The position numbers and the translations under genes were made by a program. A stretch of DNA of 64,000 bases from Erythrobacter sp. BLCC-B19 (GTDB lineage Bacteria > Pseudomonadota > Alphaproteobacteria > Sphingomonadales > Sphingomonadaceae), in assembly GCF_028621955.1 (NCBI RefSeq), contig NZ_CP117516.1, positions 2,068,001 through 2,132,000 on the forward strand, in the 5' to 3' direction. Below the pieces are notes generated by a model. The model worked only from the letters and a program-made list of their open reading frames with translations, was not told where the DNA came from and ran no database searches. The first letter of the stretch is position 1. Each line of letters opens with the position of its first letter. Of this stretch, positions 33,151 to 42,129 are shown in pieces.

Positions 33151-35109
33151 ATGCGCGTCGGGGGGATCAGAACCGGCTGGATTGCAGCAAGCGCGCTGGT
33201 GCTCGCCTCGTGCGGGGGCGGGGGGAGCAGTTCGGGCGGCGGCGGCACTGGCGGCGGCGGGCCAACGCCCACGCCCACGCCGCCCCCGTCAGGGCAGGTC
33301 TTCAGCGTGCCGGCTGCCGAGAGCCTCTCCTCCGCGCAGGTCGGCACGATCATCGCGCAAGCCGCCGCCGAAGCGCGTGCACGGGGCGCCGCTGCCACCA
33401 TTGCCGTGACCGACCGAGTGGGCAACGTGCTGGCGGTCTTTGCCATGCCCGGCGCTGCGGGCACCGCGCGGATTTCCGACGCGCCCAATGGCCAGAACAT
33501 CGATGTGCAGGGGCTCGTCATCCCCAGCGCCGGGGCGGCGATCGCCAAGGCGATTACCGGTGCCTATCTGTCGAGCGGCGGCAACGCCTTCTCCAGCCGC
33601 ACGGCGAGCTTCATCGTGCAGGAGCACTTCCCGCCTGCACCGACAACTGCCGGGCTGGAGAGCGGCCCGCTGTTCGGGGTGCAGTTCAGCCAGCTGCCGT
33701 GCTCCGACCTTGCCGCGCGCGCGAGCGACGGGTTGATCGGCCCCAAGCGCTCGCCGCTCGGGCTGGCGGCTGATCCGGGCGGCTTCCCGCTCTACCGCAA
33801 CGGCGTGGTCGTCGGCGGGATCGGGGTGATCGCCGACGGCGCCTATGGCTTCGACGCCAATGTTCTCGACCGCGACAATGACCTTGATGAAGCGATTGCG
33901 CTCGCGGGCACGGTCGGGTTCGAGGCACCGGAATCGATCCGCGCCAACCGCATCACGGCAGACGGCACTTCGCTGCGCTATACCGATGTCGAATACAGCC
34001 AGATCGGCAATGTCGCGGGCGCGACCTTTGCCGGCACGGCAGGCGCGCTGGTGCCGGTGACGGGCTATTACAGCGGGGCCGGCCTGCTGGCGGGCGTTGC
34101 CTACGGCACCGAGGCGTCGGGCGTGCGCGCCTCGACCTCGGCGGAATTCAGCAACCGCGATGCCTTCGTCCTTTCGAACGGCGCGGGCGTGAACCGCTTC
34201 CCCGTGCGCGGTGCGACCGATGCGGGCGCGGTGGCGAGCCCGCTGACTGCTGCCGAAGCGCGCACGATCCTCGAAGAAGCCTTCACCGTGATGAGCCGCG
34301 CGCGGGCGCAGATCCGCCAGCCGCTTGATAGCCGCGCGCAGGTGACGATCAGCCTCGTCGATACGCGCGGGGCCGTGCTGGGAATGGTGCGTTCGCCCGA
34401 TGCGCCGATCTTCGGGATCGACGTCAGCTTGCAGAAGGCGCGCACCGCCAATTTCTTCTCCGCCCCCTTCGCCGCTGCCGAGCTTTCGGCAGCGGGCGGC
34501 GAGGTGCCGCAGTTCGTGACGCGGCTGCGCAATTTCCTCGGCGATCCTGCTGCGCTGACCGGGGCGACCGCTTTCTCTGACCGTGCCAATGGCAACCTGT
34601 CGCGGCCCTATTTCCCCGATGGCGAGCTGGGCACGGCCAACGGGCCGCTCTCGCGCCCGATTGCGCAGTTCAATCCTTTCTCGACCGGGCTGCAAAGTGC
34701 GCTGGTGCTCGGCAATCTCGCCCAGCATCTGGCCTTTGTCACCGGCCAGAGCGGGGCCGATACCCCGCGGGCCTGCACCAGCCTGCCGGGGGTGGCGGGC
34801 GGCAATCCGCGGCTGGCGAACGGGATCCAGATCTTCCCCGGATCGGTGCCGGTCTATCGCGGCAATACCTTGGTCGGCGCAATTGGCGTGTCGGGTGACG
34901 GGATCGACCAGGACGACATGATCAGCTTCCTCGGCGTGCATAACGGCGCGGTGCGGGCCGGGGGCGGCCTCGGCAATGCGCCTGCGGCGATGCGGGCTGA
35001 TCGGATCGTGGTGCAGGTCGGCAGCCGTCAGGTGCGCCTGCGCTACGTCAACTGCCCCTTCGCGCCTTTCGTCGACACGGCGACCCAGAACGTGTGCGAG
35101 GGGCTGTAG
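33151..35109 (+). CDS. Lipoprotein with two HbpS/GlcG-like (DUF336) domains
   Basis: The 652-residue precursor has a lipobox (LVLASC) followed by a Gly/Ser then Thr/Pro linker (GTGGGGPTPTPTPPP). Two related halves are visible. The first has LSSAQVGTIIAQAAAEARARGAAATIAVTDRVGNVLAVFAMPGA; the second starts near residue 365 with LTAAEARTILEEAFTVMSRARAQIRQP and VTISLVDTRGAVLGMVRSPDAP. This is the HbpS/GlcG fold, which binds heme or acts in heme/iron sensing. Its place inside a multiheme operon suggests heme binding or an electron-transfer accessory at the outer membrane. It starts 2 nt after the cytochrome stop. Confidence 0.8.
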   Translation: MRVGGIRTGWIAASALVLASCGGGGSSSGGGGTGGGGPTPTPTPPPSGQVFSVPAAESLSSAQVGTIIAQAAAEARARGAAATIAVTDRVGNVLAVFAMPGAAGTARISDAPNGQNIDVQGLVIPSAGAAIAKAITGAYLSSGGNAFSSRTASFIVQEHFPPAPTTAGLESGPLFGVQFSQLPCSDLAARASDGLIGPKRSPLGLAADPGGFPLYRNGVVVGGIGVIADGAYGFDANVLDRDNDLDEAIALAGTVGFEAPESIRANRITADGTSLRYTDVEYSQIGNVAGATFAGTAGALVPVTGYYSGAGLLAGVAYGTEASGVRASTSAEFSNRDAFVLSNGAGVNRFPVRGATDAGAVASPLTAAEARTILEEAFTVMSRARAQIRQPLDSRAQVTISLVDTRGAVLGMVRSPDAPIFGIDVSLQKARTANFFSAPFAAAELSAAGGEVPQFVTRLRNFLGDPAALTGATAFSDRANGNLSRPYFPDGELGTANGPLSRPIAQFNPFSTGLQSALVLGNLAQHLAFVTGQSGADTPRACTSLPGVAGGNPRLANGIQIFPGSVPVYRGNTLVGAIGVSGDGIDQDDMISFLGVHNGAVRAGGGLGNAPAAMRADRIVVQVGSRQVRLRYVNCPFAPFVDTATQNVCEGL

Positions 35110-36993
35110 ATGGCCCTGCTGCCTTCCGCGCTGTTGCCTGCGCTGCTGCTGCTTCAGGCCGCGCCGCCGCCCGAGGTTGCGCAGCCGGCCACGCCGCCGC
35201 CGGGTGAAGCCCCTGCGACTGCGCCCGCGCCGCAGGACTGGGAGGTGGACACGCCCCCGGTCGATCCCGGTATCATCGAGGGCCGCGAACGCCCCGGCTA
35301 CACCGCCCCGCTGCCCGAGCGGATCGAACAGAACAACCAAGGCGCGGTGCGCGCCCCGCCGCCGAGCGCCTTTCCGACCGATCAATTGCCGATCCCCGAT
35401 CGCTGGCGGTTGATCGAGAGCCTTGGGCTGGTGAAGGAAAACCTGTTCGATCCCTATCACCAGAACACCTACAAGGGCGACCGCCCGATCGATCGCAAGA
35501 AGGTGCCCTGGCTGCCGATCAAGGGCGATGACTGGTTCTTCGTCGCCAACCTGATTTCGGATTCGGTCTACGAACCGCGCACCTTCCCGATCCCTGTCGG
35601 CGTGCAGACCACCGAAGACCCGGACCGCAACGACGTGTTCGGCAATGATTTCAGCCAGGTCTTCAGCCAGACCTTCATCGCCGGTTTCGCGCTGCTGAAG
35701 GGGATGACCACCTTCAAGCCGCCGACCATCGAATACCGCCTGACGCTGGCCTACAACGTCAACTATGTCGATGTGCCCGAACGGCGCGTGCTGTTTGTCG
35801 AGCCGTCGCGCCCCTCGCACCGGCTCGATCACTTCCTCGGGGTGCAGGAAGCCTTTGTGGATTACCACTTCGGCCAGTTCGACACCGACCGCTTCGACTT
35901 CATTTCGATCCGCGCCGGCATCCAGCCGTTCCAGTCGGATTTCCGCGGCTTCCTGTTCAACGACCAGCAACTGGGCGTGCGCCTGTTCGGATCGCGCGAC
36001 AACAACCGCTTCCAGTTCAACCTCGGCGCCTTCTGGCGGCTGGAGAAGGACACCAATTCGGGCCTCAACTCCATCGTCAAGAGCCCGCGCGATGACTTCG
36101 TCTTCGTCGCCAATGCCTATCGGCAGGACTTCCTGATCCCGGCGCTGACCAGTCAGGTCACGGTCGTCTACAACCGCAACCGCGAGGCGAACGACATCGA
36201 GATCGACGACAACGGCTTCCCGGTGCGCCCGGCCTTGCTCGGCACGCTGAGGGGCCGAGATTACGACGCGGTCTACCTCGGCTACAACGCCGATGGCCGG
36301 ATCGGGCGGGTCAACCTCACCGGCAGTTTCTATTGGGCGCTGGGCGAGGATCGCAACAGCTTCTTCACCGACCGCCCGGCCGATATCAACGCGCAGTTCG
36401 CCGCCATCGAAGCCAGCTATGATCGCGACTGGATGCGCTTCCGCCTGTCGGCCGCCTATGCCAGCGGGGACGAAGACCCCTATGACAACACCGAGGGCGG
36501 GTTCGATGCGATCTTCGAAAACCCGGTGTTTGCGGGCGCGGATACATCCTACTGGATCCGCCAGACGATCCCCTTTGCCGGCGGCGGGCGCGCGGTCAGC
36601 GTCAATGGCCGCAACGGCCTGCTCAATTCGCTGCGCTCCTCGAAGGAGCAGGGGCAGAGCAATTTCAACAATCCGGGGCTGATCCTTGCAGGGGTCGGCG
36701 CGGATTTCGATCTGACGCCGCAATTCCGCCTCTCGGCCAATGCCAATCACCTGTGGTTCGAGAACACGGCGACGCTGCAGGCGCTGCGCAACGAAGGCTC
36801 GATCCCCAAGGAGATCGGCTTTGACCTGTCCGCCTCGGCGATCTGGCGGCCCAAGGCCAACCAGAACCTCGTCTTCCGCCTCTCCGCCGCGACGCTGGTG
36901 GCAGGGGACGGGTTCAAGGATCTGTTCACTGCACGGGGCGGCGGCGGACAGGAATTCGTCTCGATCCTCGCCAACGTGGTGTTGACCTACTGA
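35110..36993 (+). CDS. Outer-membrane beta-barrel protein of the multiheme operon
   Basis: The 627-residue protein has a hydrophobic N-terminus, a Pro/Ala-rich stretch, then alternating amphipathic strands rich in Tyr, Phe, Asn and Arg (TIEYRLTLAYNVNYVDV, RFQFNLGAFWRLEKD), ending in NVVLTY, a typical barrel C-terminus. No cysteine heme motif is seen. In porin-cytochrome systems such as MtrCAB, a barrel sheathes a multiheme cytochrome across the outer membrane; this gene lies between a lipoprotein and a decaheme gene, which fits. Sequence similarity to MtrB is not evident to me. The start immediately follows the previous stop. Confidence 0.72.
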   Translation: MALLPSALLPALLLLQAAPPPEVAQPATPPPGEAPATAPAPQDWEVDTPPVDPGIIEGRERPGYTAPLPERIEQNNQGAVRAPPPSAFPTDQLPIPDRWRLIESLGLVKENLFDPYHQNTYKGDRPIDRKKVPWLPIKGDDWFFVANLISDSVYEPRTFPIPVGVQTTEDPDRNDVFGNDFSQVFSQTFIAGFALLKGMTTFKPPTIEYRLTLAYNVNYVDVPERRVLFVEPSRPSHRLDHFLGVQEAFVDYHFGQFDTDRFDFISIRAGIQPFQSDFRGFLFNDQQLGVRLFGSRDNNRFQFNLGAFWRLEKDTNSGLNSIVKSPRDDFVFVANAYRQDFLIPALTSQVTVVYNRNREANDIEIDDNGFPVRPALLGTLRGRDYDAVYLGYNADGRIGRVNLTGSFYWALGEDRNSFFTDRPADINAQFAAIEASYDRDWMRFRLSAAYASGDEDPYDNTEGGFDAIFENPVFAGADTSYWIRQTIPFAGGGRAVSVNGRNGLLNSLRSSKEQGQSNFNNPGLILAGVGADFDLTPQFRLSANANHLWFENTATLQALRNEGSIPKEIGFDLSASAIWRPKANQNLVFRLSAATLVAGDGFKDLFTARGGGGQEFVSILANVVLTY

Positions 36994-39900
36994 TGCGCGC
37001 GCTGACCCAATCCTTCACCCGCCACATCGCGCTGCTGGCCGCGGCGCTGGTGCTGGCCATCGGCCTGTTCGCCGGATCGCCGCAGGCCTCGGACAAGGAA
37101 AAGCCGGTCAAGCGCGATTACACCGCGGTGTTTGCCCCCCCTGCGCCTGCCCGGCAATCGGTGGCGGAGATGGAAGCGAAGTCCGCCGGCTGCAACACCT
37201 GCCACGTCAAGACCGACGCGCCGACCATGCACGTCACCCCCGCCGTGCGGCTGGGTTGCACCGATTGCCACGGTGGCAATGCCTCCATCGAGGGCAATTC
37301 CGAGCTGGCGCACGATCACCCCGATTACGTCGCCGCGCGCGACAAGGCGCACGTGCTGCCCAAGTATCCGAACAGCTGGCACTTCCCGTCATCGGCCAAC
37401 CCGAAGCGGTCCTACGCGCTGCTCAACAAGGAAAGCCCTGAGTTCATCAAGTTCGTGAACCCGTCCGATTACCGCGTCGCGCGCGATGCCTGCGGGGCGT
37501 GCCACATCCAGGCGATCGAAGCGGCGGAACGCTCGATCATGGCGACCGGCGCGATGCTTTGGGGCGGGGCGAGCTACAACAACGGCATCCTGCCCTACAA
37601 GAACTACCTGCTGGGCGAGGCCTATACCCGCGACGGTCTGCCCGCCAAGCTGACCACGCCGGGCGCCGGGTCGGACGGCAAGCTTTCGCCCGAGCAGGTC
37701 GCGCGCGGGGTGCTCGCGGAGATGTATCCGCTGCCGACCTGGCACGTGATCCCGCCGGGCGATGTGTTCCGTGTGTTTGAACGCGGCGGGCGCACGATCA
37801 ACTCGCAGTTCCCCGAAATCGGCCTGCCCAACCCGACGGGTTCGATTCAGCGCCTCGAGGAGCCGGGGCGGCCCGACCTCAAGCAATCGAACCGCGGCCC
37901 CGGCACCGGCCTGCGCGTGGCGATCCCGGCGCTCAACATCCACAAGACCCGCCTCAACGATCCCTTCACCTGGTTCATGGGCACCAACGACCAGCCGGGC
38001 GACTATCGCCACTCGGGCTGCGCCTCGTGCCACGTGGTCTACGCCAACGACCGCGAGCCGCGCCACTCGCTGGTCTATGCCCAGTTCGGCCGCGACGGAC
38101 AGTCGATGACGGTCGACCCGACGATTGCGGGCAAGGTCGAACACGCCGAGGATGGGCACGGCGAGAAGACCAGCGGCCACGGGGCGGTCAAGCAGCCGGG
38201 CGATCACGACGCGCACGACGACCACGGCGACAAGCCAAAGGGCGCCGACGATGCCCTGCTGACCGCCAGCGGCGAGGTGAAGGAGAAGGGCCACCCGCTT
38301 GGCCACGTCTTCACCCGCGCGATCCCGACCAGCCAGTGCATGAACTGTCACATGCACCAGCCCAATATCTTCCTGAACTCGTTCCTCGGCTACACCATGT
38401 GGGATTACGAGAGCGATGCGCCGTTCATGTGGCCGAAGGAGCAGAAGTACCCCACCGCCGAGGAAGTCCGTGCGATCAACGACCGCAACCCCGAAGGCGC
38501 CGCTGCGCGCGGGCTGTGGGGCGATGTCGACTTCCTGCGCAACGTCTATGACCTGAACCCCAAGCTCAAGGACACCCAGTTCGCCGACTATCACGGCCAC
38601 GGCTGGAACTTCCGCGCGATCTTCAAGCGCGACCGCGAGGGCAATCTGCTCGATGCGGACGGCAAGATCGTTGACCCTGACGATCCGGAGAAGTGGCGCA
38701 AGCAGGGCGAGGGCAAGTTCGTCCCCGCCGGCACCAACCCCGGCAAGGCAGTCCACATGATGGACATCCACGCCGAGATCGGGATGCAGTGCGCCGATTG
38801 CCACTTCGAACAGGACAGCCACGGCAATGGCCTGATCTATGGCGAGGTTGCCAACGCGATCGAGATCGGCTGCAAGGACTGCCACGGCACGCCCGATGCC
38901 TACCCGACCTTGCGCACCAGCGGCCCCGCCGCGCCGCCCGAAGGCCATGACCTCAGCCTGCTGCGCAACCCCGATGGCAAGCGCCGCTTCGAATGGCTTG
39001 AAGGGGCCGATGGCAGGCGCAAGCTGGTGCAGCGTTCGATCGTCGATCCCAGTCTCGAATGGGAGATGAGCCTCGTCAAGGATGTGGTCGATCCGGCCAC
39101 CCCGGTGTTCAACGCCAAGGCCGCGCGCGCCAAGCTTGTCAGCCGTTACGGCGCGGAGACCGGCAATTTCGAATTCGGCCTCGGCATCAGCGGCGATGAT
39201 CGCGCGCACCGCGACCCCGAAATGGCGTGCTTCACCTGCCACCTTTCGTGGACGACCTCTTGCGGCGGGTGCCACTTGCCGATCGAGGCGAACTGGAAGA
39301 CCAAGATGCACCGCTATGAGGGTGAGGAGACGCGCAACTTTGCGACCTACAACCCGCAGGTCGCGCGTGACGAGATGTTCCAGCTCGGCAAGTCGATGAC
39401 CACCAAGGGCAACCAGATCGCCCCGGTACGCTCGTCCTCGGCGCTGGTGCTGTCGTCGACCAACATCAACCGCGAACGCATCTATGTGCAGCAGCCGCCG
39501 ATTTCGGCCATCGGCTTCTCCAGCCAGGCCTTCGCGCCGCACTTCCCGCACACCGTGCGCAAGACCGAAACCAAGACCTGCACCGATTGCCACCTGTCGG
39601 CAAAGGAAGACAACAACGCCATCATGGCGCAGCTCTTCCTGCTGGGCACGAACTACGTCAACTTCGTCGGGCTGAATGCGTGGAGCGGCCTCGAAGGCGG
39701 CTTCCAGGCGACCCGCGTGACCGAATATGATGAACCTCAGGCGGTGATCGGCTCCTACCTTCACCGCTATGCCTACCCCGACTGGTGGGGCCTGCATGTC
39801 GACCAGAACGGGCGCGAGCTGAAGAACTGGGTGCGCGGCAAGACCTTCGACGAGAAGCTCTCGGGCGAGACTCACAATTTCGAGGAATTCGTCAACGTCC

Positions 39901-41117
39901 ACGAAGGCACCAAGGATCGCGTGGGCTGCCTCCAGCTGCGCGGCGAATACATGTTCGTCGCCGAAGGCAGCGGCGGGTTCACCGCCTATGACGTGGCCAG
40001 CATCGCCAACAAGGGCACCTCGGAACGCATCCTCAAGGGGCCATTCAGCGCGCTGGGGCATGATACCAACGTCAAGACCACCAACGCGACCTGCATGGCG
40101 CTGGCGACCAACCAGCCGATCGCGCCCACCCGCTCGACGCCCGAAATGCGCGCGATGAATCAGGAGCAGGCGTTCCTGCCGATCTACAACTTTGCCGCGA
40201 TCACCGATGCGGTGGAGGGCCTGATCCTCGTCAACGTCAACACGCTGGCGGACGGCGAATTCCGCAACAACAAGCTCAAGCGCCTGACCTATGCCGACGG
40301 GCGCACCGCGTGGAACCCCGACGGGGTGCTCACCGGTGCGCGGCACATCACGCTGGCGGGCGAGATTGCCTATATCACCGCCGACAAGGGGCTGGTGGTG
40401 GTCGACCTCGCCAATCCCGAGGCGCCCAAACTCGCCGCCGTGCAGCCCCTGCGCGATGCGCGGGCGAGCGCGGTGCAGTTCCGCTATCTGTGGGTCACCG
40501 ACGCTGACGGGGTGAAGCTGTTCGACGTCACCAACCTGCGCGCGCCCGTCGCCGTGCCCGAAGGCACCGTGCCGCTGGCTGATGCGCGCCGGATGTATAT
40601 CGCCCGCACCTATGCCTATGTCGCCGCCAAGGGGGACGGGCTGGTCATCCTCAACGTCACCAACCCGCGCGCGCCCAAGGTCTATCAGAAGGTCACGCTG
40701 GGCGGGCAGTTGAACGATGCCGAGGATGTGATCGTCGGCACCACCAACGCCTCGCTGTTCGCCTATGTGGCGGACGGGAAGAACGGGATGAAGGTGCTGC
40801 AACTCACCAGCCCAGACAGCCAGCGCAATTTCTACGGCTTCAGCCCCGCGCCCAAGCCGGAGTTGATCGCCTGGGCCAAGACGCCTTCGCCCGCGATTGC
40901 GATGTCCAAGGGGCTCGACCGTGACCGTGCGGTTGACGAGACCGGCGGGCAGATGGCGGTGTTCGGGCGATTGGGCTCGCGGCCCTTCACCCGCTCGGAG
41001 ATGGAGCAGCTGTTCCTGACCCGCAGCGGCGTGCCGTGGAAGGTCAGCGACGATGTCGACATGAAGCGCTGGGTGGGCCTGCCCCCGCCCGCCGGACGGC
41101 AGGCAGCGCGGAAGTAG
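36993..41117 (+). CDS. Decaheme cytochrome c with C-terminal LVIVD-repeat propeller
   Basis: The 1374-residue protein has an export signal ([23 protein letters not shown]). Ten CXXCH sites are at residues 67, 89, 167, 343, 449, 600, 627, 746, 757 and 863, with a His/Asp-rich insert near 390-415. The C-terminal ~400 residues repeat segments like [32 protein letters not shown] and [16 protein letters not shown], the LVIVD beta-propeller repeat. The start overlaps the barrel gene stop by 1 nt (TGATG). It may be a large periplasmic or surface electron-transfer protein; the propeller may bind a partner. Confidence 0.9.
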   Translation: MRALTQSFTRHIALLAAALVLAIGLFAGSPQASDKEKPVKRDYTAVFAPPAPARQSVAEMEAKSAGCNTCHVKTDAPTMHVTPAVRLGCTDCHGGNASIEGNSELAHDHPDYVAARDKAHVLPKYPNSWHFPSSANPKRSYALLNKESPEFIKFVNPSDYRVARDACGACHIQAIEAAERSIMATGAMLWGGASYNNGILPYKNYLLGEAYTRDGLPAKLTTPGAGSDGKLSPEQVARGVLAEMYPLPTWHVIPPGDVFRVFERGGRTINSQFPEIGLPNPTGSIQRLEEPGRPDLKQSNRGPGTGLRVAIPALNIHKTRLNDPFTWFMGTNDQPGDYRHSGCASCHVVYANDREPRHSLVYAQFGRDGQSMTVDPTIAGKVEHAEDGHGEKTSGHGAVKQPGDHDAHDDHGDKPKGADDALLTASGEVKEKGHPLGHVFTRAIPTSQCMNCHMHQPNIFLNSFLGYTMWDYESDAPFMWPKEQKYPTAEEVRAINDRNPEGAAARGLWGDVDFLRNVYDLNPKLKDTQFADYHGHGWNFRAIFKRDREGNLLDADGKIVDPDDPEKWRKQGEGKFVPAGTNPGKAVHMMDIHAEIGMQCADCHFEQDSHGNGLIYGEVANAIEIGCKDCHGTPDAYPTLRTSGPAAPPEGHDLSLLRNPDGKRRFEWLEGADGRRKLVQRSIVDPSLEWEMSLVKDVVDPATPVFNAKAARAKLVSRYGAETGNFEFGLGISGDDRAHRDPEMACFTCHLSWTTSCGGCHLPIEANWKTKMHRYEGEETRNFATYNPQVARDEMFQLGKSMTTKGNQIAPVRSSSALVLSSTNINRERIYVQQPPISAIGFSSQAFAPHFPHTVRKTETKTCTDCHLSAKEDNNAIMAQLFLLGTNYVNFVGLNAWSGLEGGFQATRVTEYDEPQAVIGSYLHRYAYPDWWGLHVDQNGRELKNWVRGKTFDEKLSGETHNFEEFVNVHEGTKDRVGCLQLRGEYMFVAEGSGGFTAYDVASIANKGTSERILKGPFSALGHDTNVKTTNATCMALATNQPIAPTRSTPEMRAMNQEQAFLPIYNFAAITDAVEGLILVNVNTLADGEFRNNKLKRLTYADGRTAWNPDGVLTGARHITLAGEIAYITADKGLVVVDLANPEAPKLAAVQPLRDARASAVQFRYLWVTDADGVKLFDVTNLRAPVAVPEGTVPLADARRMYIARTYAYVAAKGDGLVILNVTNPRAPKVYQKVTLGGQLNDAEDVIVGTTNASLFAYVADGKNGMKVLQLTSPDSQRNFYGFSPAPKPELIAWAKTPSPAIAMSKGLDRDRAVDETGGQMAVFGRLGSRPFTRSEMEQLFLTRSGVPWKVSDDVDMKRWVGLPPPAGRQAARK

Positions 41118-41124
41118 TTATACT

Positions 41125-41229
41125 CTCGTCGTTGCGAGCGAAGCGACGCAATCCATAAACCGACGTCGCCGCTTCCGACAGGGCTGTTGATGGATTGCCG
41201 CGTCGCCTTCGGCTCCTCGCAATGACGAG
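41125..41229. repeat. Interspersed palindromic repeat between convergent redox operons
   Basis: Two inverted arms (41125-41156 and 41190-41229) carry the familiar CGTTGCGAGCGAAGCGACGC-AATCCA motif, common as a dispersed repeat in many proteobacterial genomes. The right arm has a few extra bases. It fills the gap between the decaheme operon and cpdA and can fold into a long stem, so it may terminate transcription in both directions. Confidence 0.75.
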
Positions 41230-41245
41230 GAAAGCAGAACACCGA

Positions 41246-42127
41246 TCACCGCTCGGCGAACATTCCCCGGATCATCGGTTGCAGGCCTGCGTGGAAGCGC
41301 GCCAGCACCTGCCAGTCGCCCACCCGTTCGTAATGCGACACGAGGTTCGTGCCGTCCCAGCGGTGCAGCGCATAGGTCGGCGGCTCGGTGGTGATCAGCT
41401 CGCGATCATCGGGGATGTCCTGATCGATCGGGGTCAGATCCATCGCCACCAGCGGTGCGCAGGAGGGGGTGACGCTGAGCGGGATGCCGGCGAACTGCGT
41501 TGAAATCGGGCGGTGCAGGTGACCGCAATGGATCGCCAGCACCTGATCCTGCCCGGTCAGCACATCGCGCAGGCGCACCATCCACGGCTCGTCGGGCGCG
41601 GGGTCCATCCAGTCGATCCCGGCGACAACCGGCGGGTGATGCATGAAGATCAAGGTCGGCGTATCCGGCGCCTCGGCCAGCCGCGCCGCCAGCCATGCGG
41701 CGCGTCGCTCGCAAAAGGCGCCGCCGTGGCGGCCATCCTCCAGCGTATCGAGGCAGATGATCCTGAGGCCCAGCCCGGCATCGACCACATAGTGCAGGAA
41801 GCCGCCCTCTGCCGGCACCACCTGCGGGAAAGCGCCCAACAACCCGGCGCGGCTGTCGTGGTTGCCCACCATCGGCAGCACCGGGAAGGGGCAGCCATCG
41901 AGCATGGCCACGGTCTTGGCAAAGCTCTCTGCATCGCCGTGATCGGTGATGTCGCCCGTCAGCACCAGCATATCCGGCCGGTTCGGCCCATCGATCAGCC
42001 GCTTGAGCGCGGCGCGGAAGCGGGTGAGGTTGAGCTCTTCGGGCTTTTCATCGGGGGCAAAACCGACATGAATATCGGTCAATTGTGCGATCAGCACGGC
42101 GCGCGAGGATGCGGTGTCGGCCCCCAT
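41246..42127 (-). CDS. cpdA: CpdA-like 3',5'-cyclic-nucleotide phosphodiesterase
   Basis: This 293-residue cytoplasmic metallophosphoesterase shows all class III PDE metal motifs: QLTDIHVG, LTGDITDHGD, VGNHDSR, HHPPV and GHLHRP. CpdA proteins hydrolyse cAMP. It begins 2 nt after the stop of the FHA-decaheme gene and is last in the operon that starts with the cNMP-binding oxidoreductase. A CHASE2 cyclase is 10 kb away. The context strongly supports a cAMP substrate, though related enzymes can act on other phosphodiesters. Confidence 0.87.
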   Translation of the reverse strand: MGADTASSRAVLIAQLTDIHVGFAPDEKPEELNLTRFRAALKRLIDGPNRPDMLVLTGDITDHGDAESFAKTVAMLDGCPFPVLPMVGNHDSRAGLLGAFPQVVPAEGGFLHYVVDAGLGLRIICLDTLEDGRHGGAFCERRAAWLAARLAEAPDTPTLIFMHHPPVVAGIDWMDPAPDEPWMVRLRDVLTGQDQVLAIHCGHLHRPISTQFAGIPLSVTPSCAPLVAMDLTPIDQDIPDDRELITTEPPTYALHRWDGTNLVSHYERVGDWQVLARFHAGLQPMIRGMFAER

Positions 42128-42129
42128 TC

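Noticed and set aside
33289..36750. A 1153-codon minus-strand frame over the lipoprotein and barrel genes
   Set aside because: It is antisense to two genes with export signals and coupled junctions, and no domain is seen.
37389..40802. A 1137-codon frame antisense to the decaheme gene
   Set aside because: The sense strand encodes ten CXXCH motifs and a signal peptide; the antisense protein has none of these features.
40832..41242. A 136-codon minus-strand frame across the interspersed repeat
   Set aside because: It reads through the dispersed palindromic repeat and the 3' end of the decaheme gene; its N-terminus (FPRHCEEPKATRQS) is the usual translation of that repeat.
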